The notes under the pieces were generated by a model. The model was not told where the DNA came from. It saw only the letters and a list, made by a program, of their open reading frames with translations, and did no database searches. A program made the translations under genes and the position numbers. Of a DNA stretch of 64,000 nt, positions 21,045 to 29,830 are shown in pieces. Position 1 is the first letter of the stretch. Every line of letters starts with the position of its first letter. Source of the DNA: Cylindrospermopsis curvispora GIHE-G1 (GTDB lineage Bacteria; Cyanobacteriota; Cyanobacteriia; Cyanobacteriales; Nostocaceae); NCBI RefSeq assembly GCF_014489415.1, contig NZ_CP060822.1, positions 1,498,311 through 1,562,310 of the forward strand. The letters run 5' to 3'.

Positions 21045-23810
21045 ATGAACAGATTTTTAACATGGTTGGACGTGAGAAGAAGGATTCGTCAGGAAACTAG
21101 ACGTGACAGGGAACTGATAAATAAAGGTATAGTCAGAGTTAACTGCTTTTCTGACGCTGTAGAAATAGGAATTACTGGTGATAAAGAATCTGCTAAAAGT
21201 ATTGTCAAACAGTGGTTTGGTGATTGGTATTTAGAAGAAGAATCGGTAATTCAACTGGATATGGGAGATGATAAGTTACCAGTAGAATTTGCTGGACCGG
21301 AGGAAATAGAGATTAATCCTATTGAGATCCGTCCCTTTTGGGAAGAGATTGCCTACTTACCGGAAATAGAGACTTTACAAAGGAGTGGAATTAATCTACC
21401 AGAACCATATACTCAAACAAAAACAAATAAAACTGAATTATTAGCTTTCTATTCTTTTAAAGGTGGTGTAGGTAGAACCTTAAATCTGGTAGCCTATGTT
21501 TTGGCATTACTGGAGAGATCTAAGGAATTAAATCAACCAATAAATATCTTGGTTATTGATGCTGATTTAGAAGCACCAGGTTTGACCTATTGGAATGGTG
21601 TCAAGAATCCAGAAGTTTGTTTCCTGGACTTTTTAGAAGTTTATCATTATTCTCACCTACCCATAGAACAGACACTATCATTATTTGCTAAAAAACTGAA
21701 AAAAAATTTAAGTAGTCATATAAATGAAGACAGATCAAAAGTGTATTTTTTGCCTGCTTGTTTAAATGACCAGCAGTTGTTAGATAAACCAATCTTACCA
21801 GAACATTTAGTTAGGGGTGCTCGTGGAGTTTGGGGATACAGTAATGCTATCAATCTTTTAAGTCAAGAGCTTGACATAAATTATGTATTTATTGATTTAA
21901 GAGCTGGACTAAGTGAGATATCTAGCCCAATAATCTTTGATCCTAGAGTTGAAAGGTTTATTGTTACCACCATTAGCGAACAGTCTATTCGTGGTACTAA
22001 TCTGGTTTTACAACAAATCGGTAAAGTAGCACCATCACAATCGGATATACAAAATGAGAAATATTATGATCCATGGCTATTGATTAATATGTTGAAGCAG
22101 GAAGTTATAGATTCACCCCGTTATAAAAATGCCGTGGATGGATTTTACCAAAATTATATTCAACCGGAAGATACAGAAGATGTTTATAGCAAAAGGTTGG
22201 AAATTATTGAGGCTTTCTTTGCAGAAGAACTACTCTATGTTAATAGTTGGGAAGAAGCTCGATCAAGACTATCAGCGACTACATTAATGAAGAATGCTAG
22301 AAAATGGGCAGAAACAAAGTTGATAACTGCTGATAATGCTAATAATCAAGAGGTTTTATCTGAAGATTTGTTCAATAAAAAGTTAGATGATTTGAAAAAA
22401 ATCAGAGACTTATGTGAGAAATATCGATATGCAGAAACTGGCAAAGGAGAAAATTTATTGATTATAGAACCTCTACGAAATTTGGCAACTGACTTCTCGG
22501 ATAAATTACCGAATGTTTTATGTATTGGTGCTAAAGGATCGGGAAAGACTTTTAATTATATACATCTATCACGGCTTAGGAATTGGGAAAGTTTTTTACA
22601 TCGTGTAGATGGTAGTCAAAATCATGAAGAACCGAGAAACAAAACTTATATATTTCCTTTGCTTCAAAGTCAGTATGTTGAACCTGATGCTCAAAATATT
22701 ATTGACGAGGCCAGGAAGGAAGTTCGATCAGCTTTGAAAACTACGTTAGAATTTAGCCACTCAAACTACACTGATGAAATTCAAAGGTCCCTAGAAGAAA
22801 ACTGGAATGAATCAAAGTGGACAGAATTTTGGATTAGTAAGATTATTGCCAAGTCAATTGATATTAATTTGGATAGTGGTCATAATACTCTCATGGCAAT
22901 AGACCGAGAATTAAAAGAAAGAAAATTAAATATTATATTTCTTTTCGATGGTTTGGAAAATATTTTTCCAGAAATTTATACCGATACTCAACAAAGGAAA
23001 GCTCTAAAAGCTTTAATTGATGACATACCCACAAAGATTTCAGAAATTAGAAAAGCAAATATAGGGGTCATTATATTCCTGCGCCGGGACTTTCTCAAGC
23101 ATACTATTACTCAAAATTTAGCACAGTTTGAAAATCGCTATTCTTCCTATAATTTATCTTGGGATAGAGATTCATTTCTCCGTCTGGTCTATTGGATTTG
23201 TAGCGAATCTGGAGTCATAAATGCAGACAAAAACAGGATTTATGATTTAAGTACAGAAGATTTAAAGGGAGAATTACAAAAATTATGGGGACAGAAGTTA
23301 GGTTCTGATAAATCAAAGGAGGCCAATACAGCTTCCTGGATATTTGCTGCGTTAACTGATTTTAAGGGTAATCTGCAAGCTAGAGATATAATTCGCTTTT
23401 TATATTTTGCCACCGGTCGTACATTGGATACCTCAAAGGAAACCTCAAAAAAATGGTTTTCTACCCGATTGCTACCACCCCAAGCAATTCGTCAAGCACT
23501 TCGACCTTGTAGTCAGCAGAAAGTCGAAGAAGTGAAGGAAGAATATCCCCGGTTCAAAACCTGGGTAGACACAAAACTATCTTCATTAACAGAAAGGAAA
23601 ATTCCTTTTGATGTGCAAGACTTAAAAGCTGACCAGGATACTATCAGAGTATTGGAAGAAATAGGTGTAATTTATGAAGATAAGGATAAGGATGAAATTG
23701 CCAGATTTTATATTCCAGAAATATTCCGCGAAGGTTTAGGTTTTTCAGGGACAACCGGACGCCCTCGCACTTTAGCTTTAAAGCAAAAAATCTTTGGTAA
23801 AGGTAACTAA
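21045..23810 (+). CDS. Two-domain NTPase with KGGVGRT P-loop (putative defence protein)
   Basis: A 921-residue soluble protein with two NTPase modules. The first is ParA/MinD-like: SFKGGVGRT at 139-145, where the usual second Lys of KGGVGKT is Arg, then LVIDADLEAPG (Asp about 172 and 174) and a later YVFIDLRAGLSE. The second has a classical Walker A GAKGSGKT (495-502) and a Walker B-like FLFDGLENIF (Asp 635), suggesting an AAA/STAND-like ATPase. The N-terminal 130 residues and the C-terminal 200 are unassigned. NTPases with a KGGVGR variant have been noted as a group with unknown function. It follows the HEPN-like gene by 16 bases, and its last 33 bases overlap the convergent TM0106-type gene. 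Confidence 0.7.
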   Translation: MNRFLTWLDVRRRIRQETRRDRELINKGIVRVNCFSDAVEIGITGDKESAKSIVKQWFGDWYLEEESVIQLDMGDDKLPVEFAGPEEIEINPIEIRPFWEEIAYLPEIETLQRSGINLPEPYTQTKTNKTELLAFYSFKGGVGRTLNLVAYVLALLERSKELNQPINILVIDADLEAPGLTYWNGVKNPEVCFLDFLEVYHYSHLPIEQTLSLFAKKLKKNLSSHINEDRSKVYFLPACLNDQQLLDKPILPEHLVRGARGVWGYSNAINLLSQELDINYVFIDLRAGLSEISSPIIFDPRVERFIVTTISEQSIRGTNLVLQQIGKVAPSQSDIQNEKYYDPWLLINMLKQEVIDSPRYKNAVDGFYQNYIQPEDTEDVYSKRLEIIEAFFAEELLYVNSWEEARSRLSATTLMKNARKWAETKLITADNANNQEVLSEDLFNKKLDDLKKIRDLCEKYRYAETGKGENLLIIEPLRNLATDFSDKLPNVLCIGAKGSGKTFNYIHLSRLRNWESFLHRVDGSQNHEEPRNKTYIFPLLQSQYVEPDAQNIIDEARKEVRSALKTTLEFSHSNYTDEIQRSLEENWNESKWTEFWISKIIAKSIDINLDSGHNTLMAIDRELKERKLNIIFLFDGLENIFPEIYTDTQQRKALKALIDDIPTKISEIRKANIGVIIFLRRDFLKHTITQNLAQFENRYSSYNLSWDRDSFLRLVYWICSESGVINADKNRIYDLSTEDLKGELQKLWGQKLGSDKSKEANTASWIFAALTDFKGNLQARDIIRFLYFATGRTLDTSKETSKKWFSTRLLPPQAIRQALRPCSQQKVEEVKEEYPRFKTWVDTKLSSLTERKIPFDVQDLKADQDTIRVLEEIGVIYEDKDKDEIARFYIPEIFREGLGFSGTTGRPRTLALKQKIFGKGN

Positions 23811-25226
23811 CCAATCTTTTACCCGACGGGTAGCATAACAATCATCCTCATTGTAAACCTGAATCATTTTTAAAAACTCCCGATCGCCTGTTTCTAACCA
23901 TTGATCATACCAATAAATACATTTGGCACCATTTGCTTTGGGATCTCGCCATGTAAATCCTAACCAATTGGCGATCGCCTTGAGTGCATAACTTTCTATT
24001 GGCAAGGCCACGGTTTCAATTAATAGTTCATAAATATCCACAAACCGAGTGAGAATCATCCTAGTTATAGAATCAGGTGTGCCATAAAGTTTCCCCAATT
24101 TATTTACTGTTTCTACTTCATAATTACAAAAGTGATAAATAGGAGAGTGGGGATATTGGCAAACTAGATCCACAAATTGCTGCCAAATTAATTCCTCTTC
24201 TTCGGGTTTTGTGGCTAAAAATGAATAAAAGGTTTCTTGCTTATTTTCTATATCAACTACTAAAACCCCTAATAAATAATTCAAATTTAAATCCGGTTGA
24301 GCTTCAATATCAAAATACAGCTCAATGCCCACATTAGATATTAGATTTCCTCTTACCACTGTTTCGGGTAACATTAAAGCGGTTTGTCTTAATGCGGACT
24401 GGGCCTGTACTACTAACTTCCACGCTATCTTAGAATCAAACCCAGTTACATTTTCTAAACTACTAGGTTGGGTTTTTGCAAGCAAATCTAAACTATTAAT
24501 AGCTTTACTTCGTAAATAATTATAACGAACTGGTGTCACTCCCGGTAATAGGGAAAGATGCTGCTGCTCTCGAGCAATACTATAACACTGGTTATACCAG
24601 TGACAAAGATTACATTTTTGCCTAGCTATAAATACTTCAGGTGCTTCTGGTGAACTCATTACTTGAACATAGTCCGCCAAAATATCTAACATTTGTGGTC
24701 TCCACTTATACAAATCCACCGCATAAGTTGTTTCCTTGCTGCGTAACACCAACCAACATTCTGCTAGCATTACCTCCTGTAAAGCTCCCGCAATTTCCGC
24801 GTGAAAAGCAGCTACCACTTGATATTCTTGTTTAGGACGTTTACCTAGTTGAATATCCACGGGTACATACAACCAATCTCCCAAACTAGATTTCCCTGGT
24901 TGTTTAACCAGTAGATCCGGACAACTGAGTAAGGTATACTTATCCTCGTAAGTTGCTAACAACACTCCTCGGTAAATCATATTAACCCCCTGCTGCATTA
25001 ACTTAATAGTTGCTGCTGCTCCCATTTCCCAGTTCCGAGGGGGATAGTCAGGTTGATTGTAGGTCAAGTGTTCTAACACGTTTGACCTGTGTGTAATCTT
25101 GTCTTGCTGCATTTTTACCAACAGCTCATGGGGAGTATCACGTTGCTGATAATCGCCGTGAACATCTAAGAAAGATCTTCGTTTACACCGTTGATATTGA
25201 AGGAGAAGTTCAGCATTAATGATCAT
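23778..25226 (-). CDS. TM0106-type RecB-like putative nuclease
   Basis: 482 residues resembling the TM0106 family, common in cyanobacteria. An N-terminal RecB/Cas4-like nuclease part starts LLLQYQRCKRRSFLDVHG and includes DLLVKQPG and VDIQLGKRPKQEY, with a cysteine cluster QKCNLCHWYNQCY. A C-terminal RNase H-like exonuclease part shows ELYFDIEAQPDLN, FCNYEVETVNKLG and YNEDDCYATRRV. The Asp-Glu pair in FDIEA and the late EDD fit a DEDD-type active site. The biological role is unproven. Its 3' end overlaps that of the convergent NTPase gene by 33 bases. Confidence 0.85.
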   Translation of the reverse strand: MIINAELLLQYQRCKRRSFLDVHGDYQQRDTPHELLVKMQQDKITHRSNVLEHLTYNQPDYPPRNWEMGAAATIKLMQQGVNMIYRGVLLATYEDKYTLLSCPDLLVKQPGKSSLGDWLYVPVDIQLGKRPKQEYQVVAAFHAEIAGALQEVMLAECWLVLRSKETTYAVDLYKWRPQMLDILADYVQVMSSPEAPEVFIARQKCNLCHWYNQCYSIAREQQHLSLLPGVTPVRYNYLRSKAINSLDLLAKTQPSSLENVTGFDSKIAWKLVVQAQSALRQTALMLPETVVRGNLISNVGIELYFDIEAQPDLNLNYLLGVLVVDIENKQETFYSFLATKPEEEELIWQQFVDLVCQYPHSPIYHFCNYEVETVNKLGKLYGTPDSITRMILTRFVDIYELLIETVALPIESYALKAIANWLGFTWRDPKANGAKCIYWYDQWLETGDREFLKMIQVYNEDDCYATRRVKDWLVTFTKDFLL

Positions 25227-25295
25227 TAAATTAAAATTAGACTTAAATTAACTTTTTCCCTAACCTTTCCTAGAACCGTTTTAACGGGTACTTTT

Positions 25296-26489
25296 ATGTT
25301 GCATCACCATCGCCAAAAGTTTCCAGCTCTCACAAACAAGATTTACTTCAATTATGGGGGACAAGGACCAATGCCTCAAAGCGCAATAGATGCTGTCACC
25401 CGCACCCAAGAATATATCCAGGAAATGGGACCTTTTGGAGCTGAGGTTTATAGCTGGATATCACCTCAAATGCAGTCTACCAGAGAAGCGATCGCCTCTA
25501 TTTTAGGAGTAACAAAAGATACTATTACTCTCACGGGGAATGTCACGGTTGGGTGTAACATTAGTATGTGGGGAATCAATTGGCAAGTTGGGGACCACTT
25601 ACTAATTTCCGACTGTGAGCACCCGGGAGTAATTGGGAGTGCTAGAGAAATTAGTCGGAGATTTGGGGTAGAGGTTTCCACCTGTCCTTTAATGGAGACT
25701 TTAAACATGGGAGACGCTGTAAGTGTTATTAGCGAAAATCTAAGACCTCGTACCAGATTGGTGGTTTTAAGTCATGTTTTATGGAATACTGGTCAGGTTT
25801 TACCTCTTGACAAAATAGTCAAGTTGTGTAAGGAACCCAGTAGGGGAAATAATTGCTTGTTGTTGGTGGATGGAGCCCAGTCTGTGGGAGTTCTCCCTTT
25901 AAATAATCTAACAAGTTTAACAGAACTGGGGGTAGATTTCTATGCTTTTACTGGACATAAATGGTTATGCGGTCCTGCGGGGGTAGGAGGTTTGTATGTC
26001 CATCCCCAAGCTAGGGAACAATTACATCCGACTTTTATTGGTTTAGATGGAGTGATTACCAATTCACAAGCACAACCCATAGGTTGGCAACCGGATGGTA
26101 GAAGATATGAAGTTTCCACCCTGTCAGCACCATTGTACATCGGTTTAAGACAGGCGATCGCCACACATAATGAATGGGGAACAGGAGAAGAAAGGTATGA
26201 ACAAATTTGTCATAAAAGCGCCTATCTATGGCAAAAACTAACAGAATTACCTCACATCAAATGCTTAAAAGATTCCCCACCTGCAAGTGGTTTAGTTTCC
26301 TTTCAAATGACCAATAATCAGCCTAGTAGCAAATTAGTCCAATATCTGGAATCTTCCTTCCCAGGGGCAAAAATTCTGACCCGGACAATTGCTAACCCCA
26401 ACTGCATTCGGGTAAGTATTCACTACCTGACCTTGGAATCAGAAATGGATGAACTAATAGTAGCCATCCAAAAATTTACACAAGCATAA
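25296..26489 (+). CDS. Class V aminotransferase-fold PLP enzyme, L-cysteine/cystine lyase-like
   Basis: 397 residues. The N-terminal block FPALTNKIYFNYGGQGPMP resembles the cyanobacterial cystine lyase C-DES, which releases persulfide from cystine and can feed Fe-S cluster assembly. PLP-binding Lys lies in FTGHKWLCGPAGVGGLYV; LLLVDGAQSVG supplies the PLP-ring Asp. The NifS/IscS active-site Cys loop is not evident, which supports a lyase over a desulfurase. Ten bases separate it from the glycosyltransferase gene, and the next gene overlaps that one, so three genes probably form an operon. Substrate is an inference. Confidence 0.8.
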   Translation: MLHHHRQKFPALTNKIYFNYGGQGPMPQSAIDAVTRTQEYIQEMGPFGAEVYSWISPQMQSTREAIASILGVTKDTITLTGNVTVGCNISMWGINWQVGDHLLISDCEHPGVIGSAREISRRFGVEVSTCPLMETLNMGDAVSVISENLRPRTRLVVLSHVLWNTGQVLPLDKIVKLCKEPSRGNNCLLLVDGAQSVGVLPLNNLTSLTELGVDFYAFTGHKWLCGPAGVGGLYVHPQAREQLHPTFIGLDGVITNSQAQPIGWQPDGRRYEVSTLSAPLYIGLRQAIATHNEWGTGEERYEQICHKSAYLWQKLTELPHIKCLKDSPPASGLVSFQMTNNQPSSKLVQYLESSFPGAKILTRTIANPNCIRVSIHYLTLESEMDELIVAIQKFTQA

Positions 26490-26499
26490 ACTAACCACT

Positions 26500-27588
26500 A
26501 TGAAAAGACCAATTGTATATATAAGTATTACTAATCATGGATTTGGTCATGCTACTCGTAGTGCATCAATAGCAGCAACAATTCAAAAACTGTGTCCTGA
26601 TGTACTCCTAATTCTTGCCACTAATGCACCCAGATGGTTGTTAGATTCCTATATTCCGGGAGACTTTATCTGGAGACAAGTAGCATTTGATGTGGGTGTA
26701 ATTCAAGCTGACAGTTTAATAATGGATAAAACAGCCACCTTAGAAAAACTAAGGGAAATTAAAAAGCAGCAAAATTCACTGATTGCCAGGGAAGTGAATT
26801 TTCTGAGGCAAAATCGGGTTGATTTAATATTAGCAGATGTTCCCTTTCTAGCAGCGGGATTTGCTAAAGCGGCGAATATTCCCTGTTGGATGATTAGTAA
26901 CTTTGGTTGGGACTTTATTTATGAAGACTGGGGGGGAGAATTCACGGAAATTGCTCACTGGATTAGAGATTGGTATCATGGGAGTGACTTATTGTGGCGA
27001 TTGCCATTTCATGAACCAATGTCAGCTTTTCCCCAGGTGATAGATATAGGTTTAACTGGGGGGTCTCCCAAATTTAGTCCAGAAGAAATACGCAGCTATT
27101 GGGGAATAAACACCCCACCAGAAAAAACCATTTTATTAACATTTGGAGGTTTAGGTATACAAGCTATACCATATCACAACATTAGTAAATTTCCCGATTG
27201 GCAATTTATCACTGCTGACGCTAAAGCACCGGATCTACCCAACTTAATTAAAACGAGCAATAGCCAATATCGTCCTGTGGATTTCATGCCAATTTGTGGT
27301 AAGGTAGTGTCTAAACCGGGATATAGTACCTTTGCTGAATCCATACTTTCAGGAGTACCCATTGTCACCATACCTCGTGATGAATTTGCTGAAGGGGTCT
27401 TTTTATTAGAGGGAATTGAAAATTATCATCACCATCAAATTATTGCACCCCCAGAATTGTTTGGTGCACACTGGGATTTTCTGTATGAATCACCTCAACC
27501 ACCGAAACAATCACAACCCATAGACAAGAATGGTAATGAGACCCTGGCCAAAGCAGTAGTCAATTATTTGCAAGAGAGCAGTCTATGA
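26500..27588 (+). CDS. Glycosyltransferase-like protein (GT-B fold)
   Basis: 362 residues starting YISITNHGFGHATRSASIAA, the glycine-rich GT-B opening. A C-terminal UDP-sugar-type block follows (VSKPGYSTFAESILSGVPIVTIPRDEF). This pattern is shared by MurG-like and L-arabinokinase N-terminal domains, so the protein may transfer or bind a sugar nucleotide. There is no membrane segment. It lies in the operon between the PLP enzyme and YjbQ (four-base overlap with YjbQ). The exact substrate is unknown. Confidence 0.75.
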   Translation: MKRPIVYISITNHGFGHATRSASIAATIQKLCPDVLLILATNAPRWLLDSYIPGDFIWRQVAFDVGVIQADSLIMDKTATLEKLREIKKQQNSLIAREVNFLRQNRVDLILADVPFLAAGFAKAANIPCWMISNFGWDFIYEDWGGEFTEIAHWIRDWYHGSDLLWRLPFHEPMSAFPQVIDIGLTGGSPKFSPEEIRSYWGINTPPEKTILLTFGGLGIQAIPYHNISKFPDWQFITADAKAPDLPNLIKTSNSQYRPVDFMPICGKVVSKPGYSTFAESILSGVPIVTIPRDEFAEGVFLLEGIENYHHHQIIAPPELFGAHWDFLYESPQPPKQSQPIDKNGNETLAKAVVNYLQESSL

Positions 27589-27998
27589 CACATTATCAAA
27601 AGTTGCTAAGAATACCTACCACAGGTAAATCATTTCAGAATATCACAGCTAAGGTAGCATCCCTAGTGACTGAATCCGGGGTGAAAACTGGACTTTGTAC
27701 CTTATTTTTGAGACACACCTCAGCAAGTCTAATTATTCAAGAAAATGCCGATCCTGATGTGTTGACAGATCTGGCAAATTTCATGTCGAAACTAGTCCCG
27801 GAAGGTAAATACTACATACATGATGCGGAAGGACCAGATGATATGCCAGGACACATAAGAACAGTCTTAACCCGTACTAGTGAAAGTATTCCCATTAACA
27901 ATGGGAATTTAGTTTTGGGCACATGGCAAGCTATTTACATTTGGGAACACCGTCAGTATAATCACACCAGGGAGTTAGTGGTTCACATTTCCGGTTAA
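27585..27998 (+). CDS. yjbQ: YjbQ/UPF0047 family protein
   Basis: 137 residues with the UPF0047 signatures: LRHTSASLIIQENADPDVLTDL near the centre, HDAEGPDDMPGHIRTVL, and the ending GTWQAIYIWEHR. Members form small trimers with a conserved His-rich site, and some have thiamine-phosphate synthase activity in vitro. The start overlaps the glycosyltransferase stop (ATGA). Repeat element copy D begins three bases after the stop. Confidence 0.92.
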   Translation: MTHYQKLLRIPTTGKSFQNITAKVASLVTESGVKTGLCTLFLRHTSASLIIQENADPDVLTDLANFMSKLVPEGKYYIHDAEGPDDMPGHIRTVLTRTSESIPINNGNLVLGTWQAIYIWEHRQYNHTRELVVHISG

Positions 27999-28001
27999 AG
28001 C

Positions 28002-28121
28002 TAAGTAGGGAGGCACAATTATTTGTAGGATGGGTCGAGTAACGAGACCCATGGGGGTGTTGGGTTTCATGCTTCAACCCAACCTACGTTGATCTTATAT
28101 TTAATTCCACTCACCTACTTA
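28002..28121 (+). repeat. Inverted-repeat element, copy D (120 bp, full form)
   Basis: Ends TAAGTAGGGAGGCACAATT and CTTATATTTAATTCCACT...CCTACTTA. The interior has two palindromic arms: GATGGGTCGAGTAACGAG with ACCCATG, and GTTGGGTTTCATGC with CAACCCAACCTAC. It lies between yjbQ and the Nif3-like gene and is inverted relative to copy E on the other side of that gene. Confidence 0.85.
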
Positions 28122-28141
28122 TATCAACCTCAACCTAATAG

Positions 28142-28930
28142 ATGAAAATTGCGGATTTAATTACCTGGTTTGAAGAATGGGCAAATCCAGCTTGGAGCGA
28201 AAGTTGGGACAATTGTGGTTGGCAAATCCAACCAGGAATTTTAGAACAAAAGGCACGAGTATTAGTCTGTTTGACCCCTACCTTGGCAGTAATAAAAGAA
28301 GCGATCGCCTTAAAAGCGAACTTGGTATTTGCCCATCATCCGCTGATTTTTCATCCACTCAAATCCATACAGGTTGGGGAACCAGTAGGAGAAATCCTCA
28401 AGCTGGCTTTTACCCACAATATAGGTATATATAGTGCCCATACAAACTTTGATCAAGTAGGGGATGGAACGGCGGATGTTTTAAGTAAGATTTTAGATTT
28501 AAAAGAGGTATTACCCATAGTCCCTACACAATTAGGTTTAGGCTATGGTAGAGTAGGCAAATTAGATCCAGCTATAAAACTAGAAGAACTACTGAAAATA
28601 ATTCAAGCCAAACTAAAACCACCAAGACTAATTTTTTCACCCCATGGTAATCTTGGGGAAGAAATATGGAGAGTAGCAGTTTTGGGGGGATCCGGAGCTG
28701 GATTTATTTCCGCAGTAGTAAAAACAAAAGCTCAAGTCTACTTAACTGCTGACTGTAAGTTCCATCAATTTCAAGAGAGTAGAGATCAGGGGTTAATTTT
28801 AATTGATGCTGGTCATTATGCAACAGAGCGTCCAGCTTGTGATTATTTAGTGAAGAAATTAGAATCCTTGAATTTGGAATGGGTCAAGTTAAGCGATGAA
28901 GATGAAGATTTTCGGCAGTTTTGGAATTGA
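28142..28930 (+). CDS. Nif3-like dinuclear metal center protein
   Basis: 262 residues of the Nif3/DUF34 family, toroidal hexamers with a two-metal site; often annotated GTP cyclohydrolase I type 2, but the true function is open. Signatures seen are ESWDNCGWQI near the start, ANLVFAHHPLIFHPLKSI with the metal-binding His pair, IYSAHTNFDQ, and near the end LIDAGHYATE. The short form has no inserted PII-like domain. The gene is flanked by inverted 120-bp repeat copies at 28002-28121 and 28960-29079. Confidence 0.93.
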   Translation: MKIADLITWFEEWANPAWSESWDNCGWQIQPGILEQKARVLVCLTPTLAVIKEAIALKANLVFAHHPLIFHPLKSIQVGEPVGEILKLAFTHNIGIYSAHTNFDQVGDGTADVLSKILDLKEVLPIVPTQLGLGYGRVGKLDPAIKLEELLKIIQAKLKPPRLIFSPHGNLGEEIWRVAVLGGSGAGFISAVVKTKAQVYLTADCKFHQFQESRDQGLILIDAGHYATERPACDYLVKKLESLNLEWVKLSDEDEDFRQFWN

Positions 28931-28959
28931 CCAGTTAAATAGATTTCTGATAAACTGTT

Positions 28960-29079
28960 TAAGTGAGTCAGTGGAATTAAATATAAGATTAACGTAGGTT
29001 GGGTTAAAGTATGAAACCCAACACCCGCATGGGTTTCGTTCCTCAACCCATCCTACAAATAATTGTGCCTCCCTACTTA
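28960..29079 (-). repeat. Inverted-repeat element, copy E (120 bp, full form)
   Basis: The same element as copy D but reversed: TAAGTGAGTCAGTGGAATT opens it and GTGCCTCCCTACTTA closes it. The interior includes GTAGGTTGGGTTAAAG and GGGTTTCGTTCCTC. It starts 29 bases after the Nif3-like gene. Confidence 0.85.
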
Positions 29080-29126
29080 AACTCTTTTTTATAAACTCTT
29101 TTTTATAAACCATTTTTTTTAGTACC

Positions 29127-29795
29127 ATGAATCAAACCGCCATTAATCTAATAGCCATCTGTGTTTTTTTGATGACCATGTCTACCCTATTAGGTCCACT
29201 AATTCACCTATCACCCACCATTCCCGCACTAACCATATTAGGATTCTTAGGAATTGCCACCTTAGATAATTTTGGATTTGAGGGAAGGGGAGGAACCATA
29301 TTTTTAGATTGGTTAGCGAGATTTTCCCCCACCTATCAAGAGCGAATTATCTATCATGAAGCGGGACACTTTTTAGTCGCCCATCTATCAGGAATCACTG
29401 TTACAGGATACACCCTAAGCGCATGGGAAGCATGGAAAATTGGACAACCAGGACAAGGAGGGATAATTTTAGGAGACGATGAGATTGCTCCCCAATTAGA
29501 GCGAGGAAAAATAGGAGTTTCTATGGTGGAAAAATATTGTACTATCTGGATGGCCGGGATAGCAGCAGAACTGTTGGTTTTTAAATCCGCAGAAGGTGGT
29601 GGTGATGATAAAGCCAAATTAAATCAATTTTTGACAGTCCTAGGTTTTCAAGAAACACTTTTTGAACAGAAACAAAGATTTCATTTATTACAAGCGAAAA
29701 ACTTGCTGGAACAAAATTGGCAGACCTACCAAAATCTAGTTCAAGCTATGAGAAATAGATTGGATGTGGAAGAGTGCAAAAAATTGATTGCTTGA
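29127..29795 (+). CDS. FtsH-like M41 metalloprotease domain protein without AAA module
   Basis: 222 residues. Two N-terminal membrane segments (about 5-25 and 30-46) are followed by YHEAGHFLVAHL, which is the M41 zinc motif HExxH (77-81), then AGIAAELLVFKSAEGGGDD resembling the third-ligand region of FtsH. There is no Walker A or B, so it cannot unfold substrates as FtsH does. Such ATPase-free M41-like proteins are found in cyanobacteria; the role is unknown. It may cleave membrane proteins itself or regulate FtsH. It is flanked by repeat copies E and F. Confidence 0.82.
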   Translation: MNQTAINLIAICVFLMTMSTLLGPLIHLSPTIPALTILGFLGIATLDNFGFEGRGGTIFLDWLARFSPTYQERIIYHEAGHFLVAHLSGITVTGYTLSAWEAWKIGQPGQGGIILGDDEIAPQLERGKIGVSMVEKYCTIWMAGIAAELLVFKSAEGGGDDKAKLNQFLTVLGFQETLFEQKQRFHLLQAKNLLEQNWQTYQNLVQAMRNRLDVEECKKLIA

Positions 29796-29830
29796 GCACC
29801 ACTAACCAATCAAATAAGATTAACATAGGA

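Noticed and set aside
17772-23978. 6.2-kb stretch without HIP1 octamers as proof of horizontal transfer
   Set aside because: Other ordinary stretches (for example about 53.5-61.1 kb) also lack HIP1, so the gap is not diagnostic.
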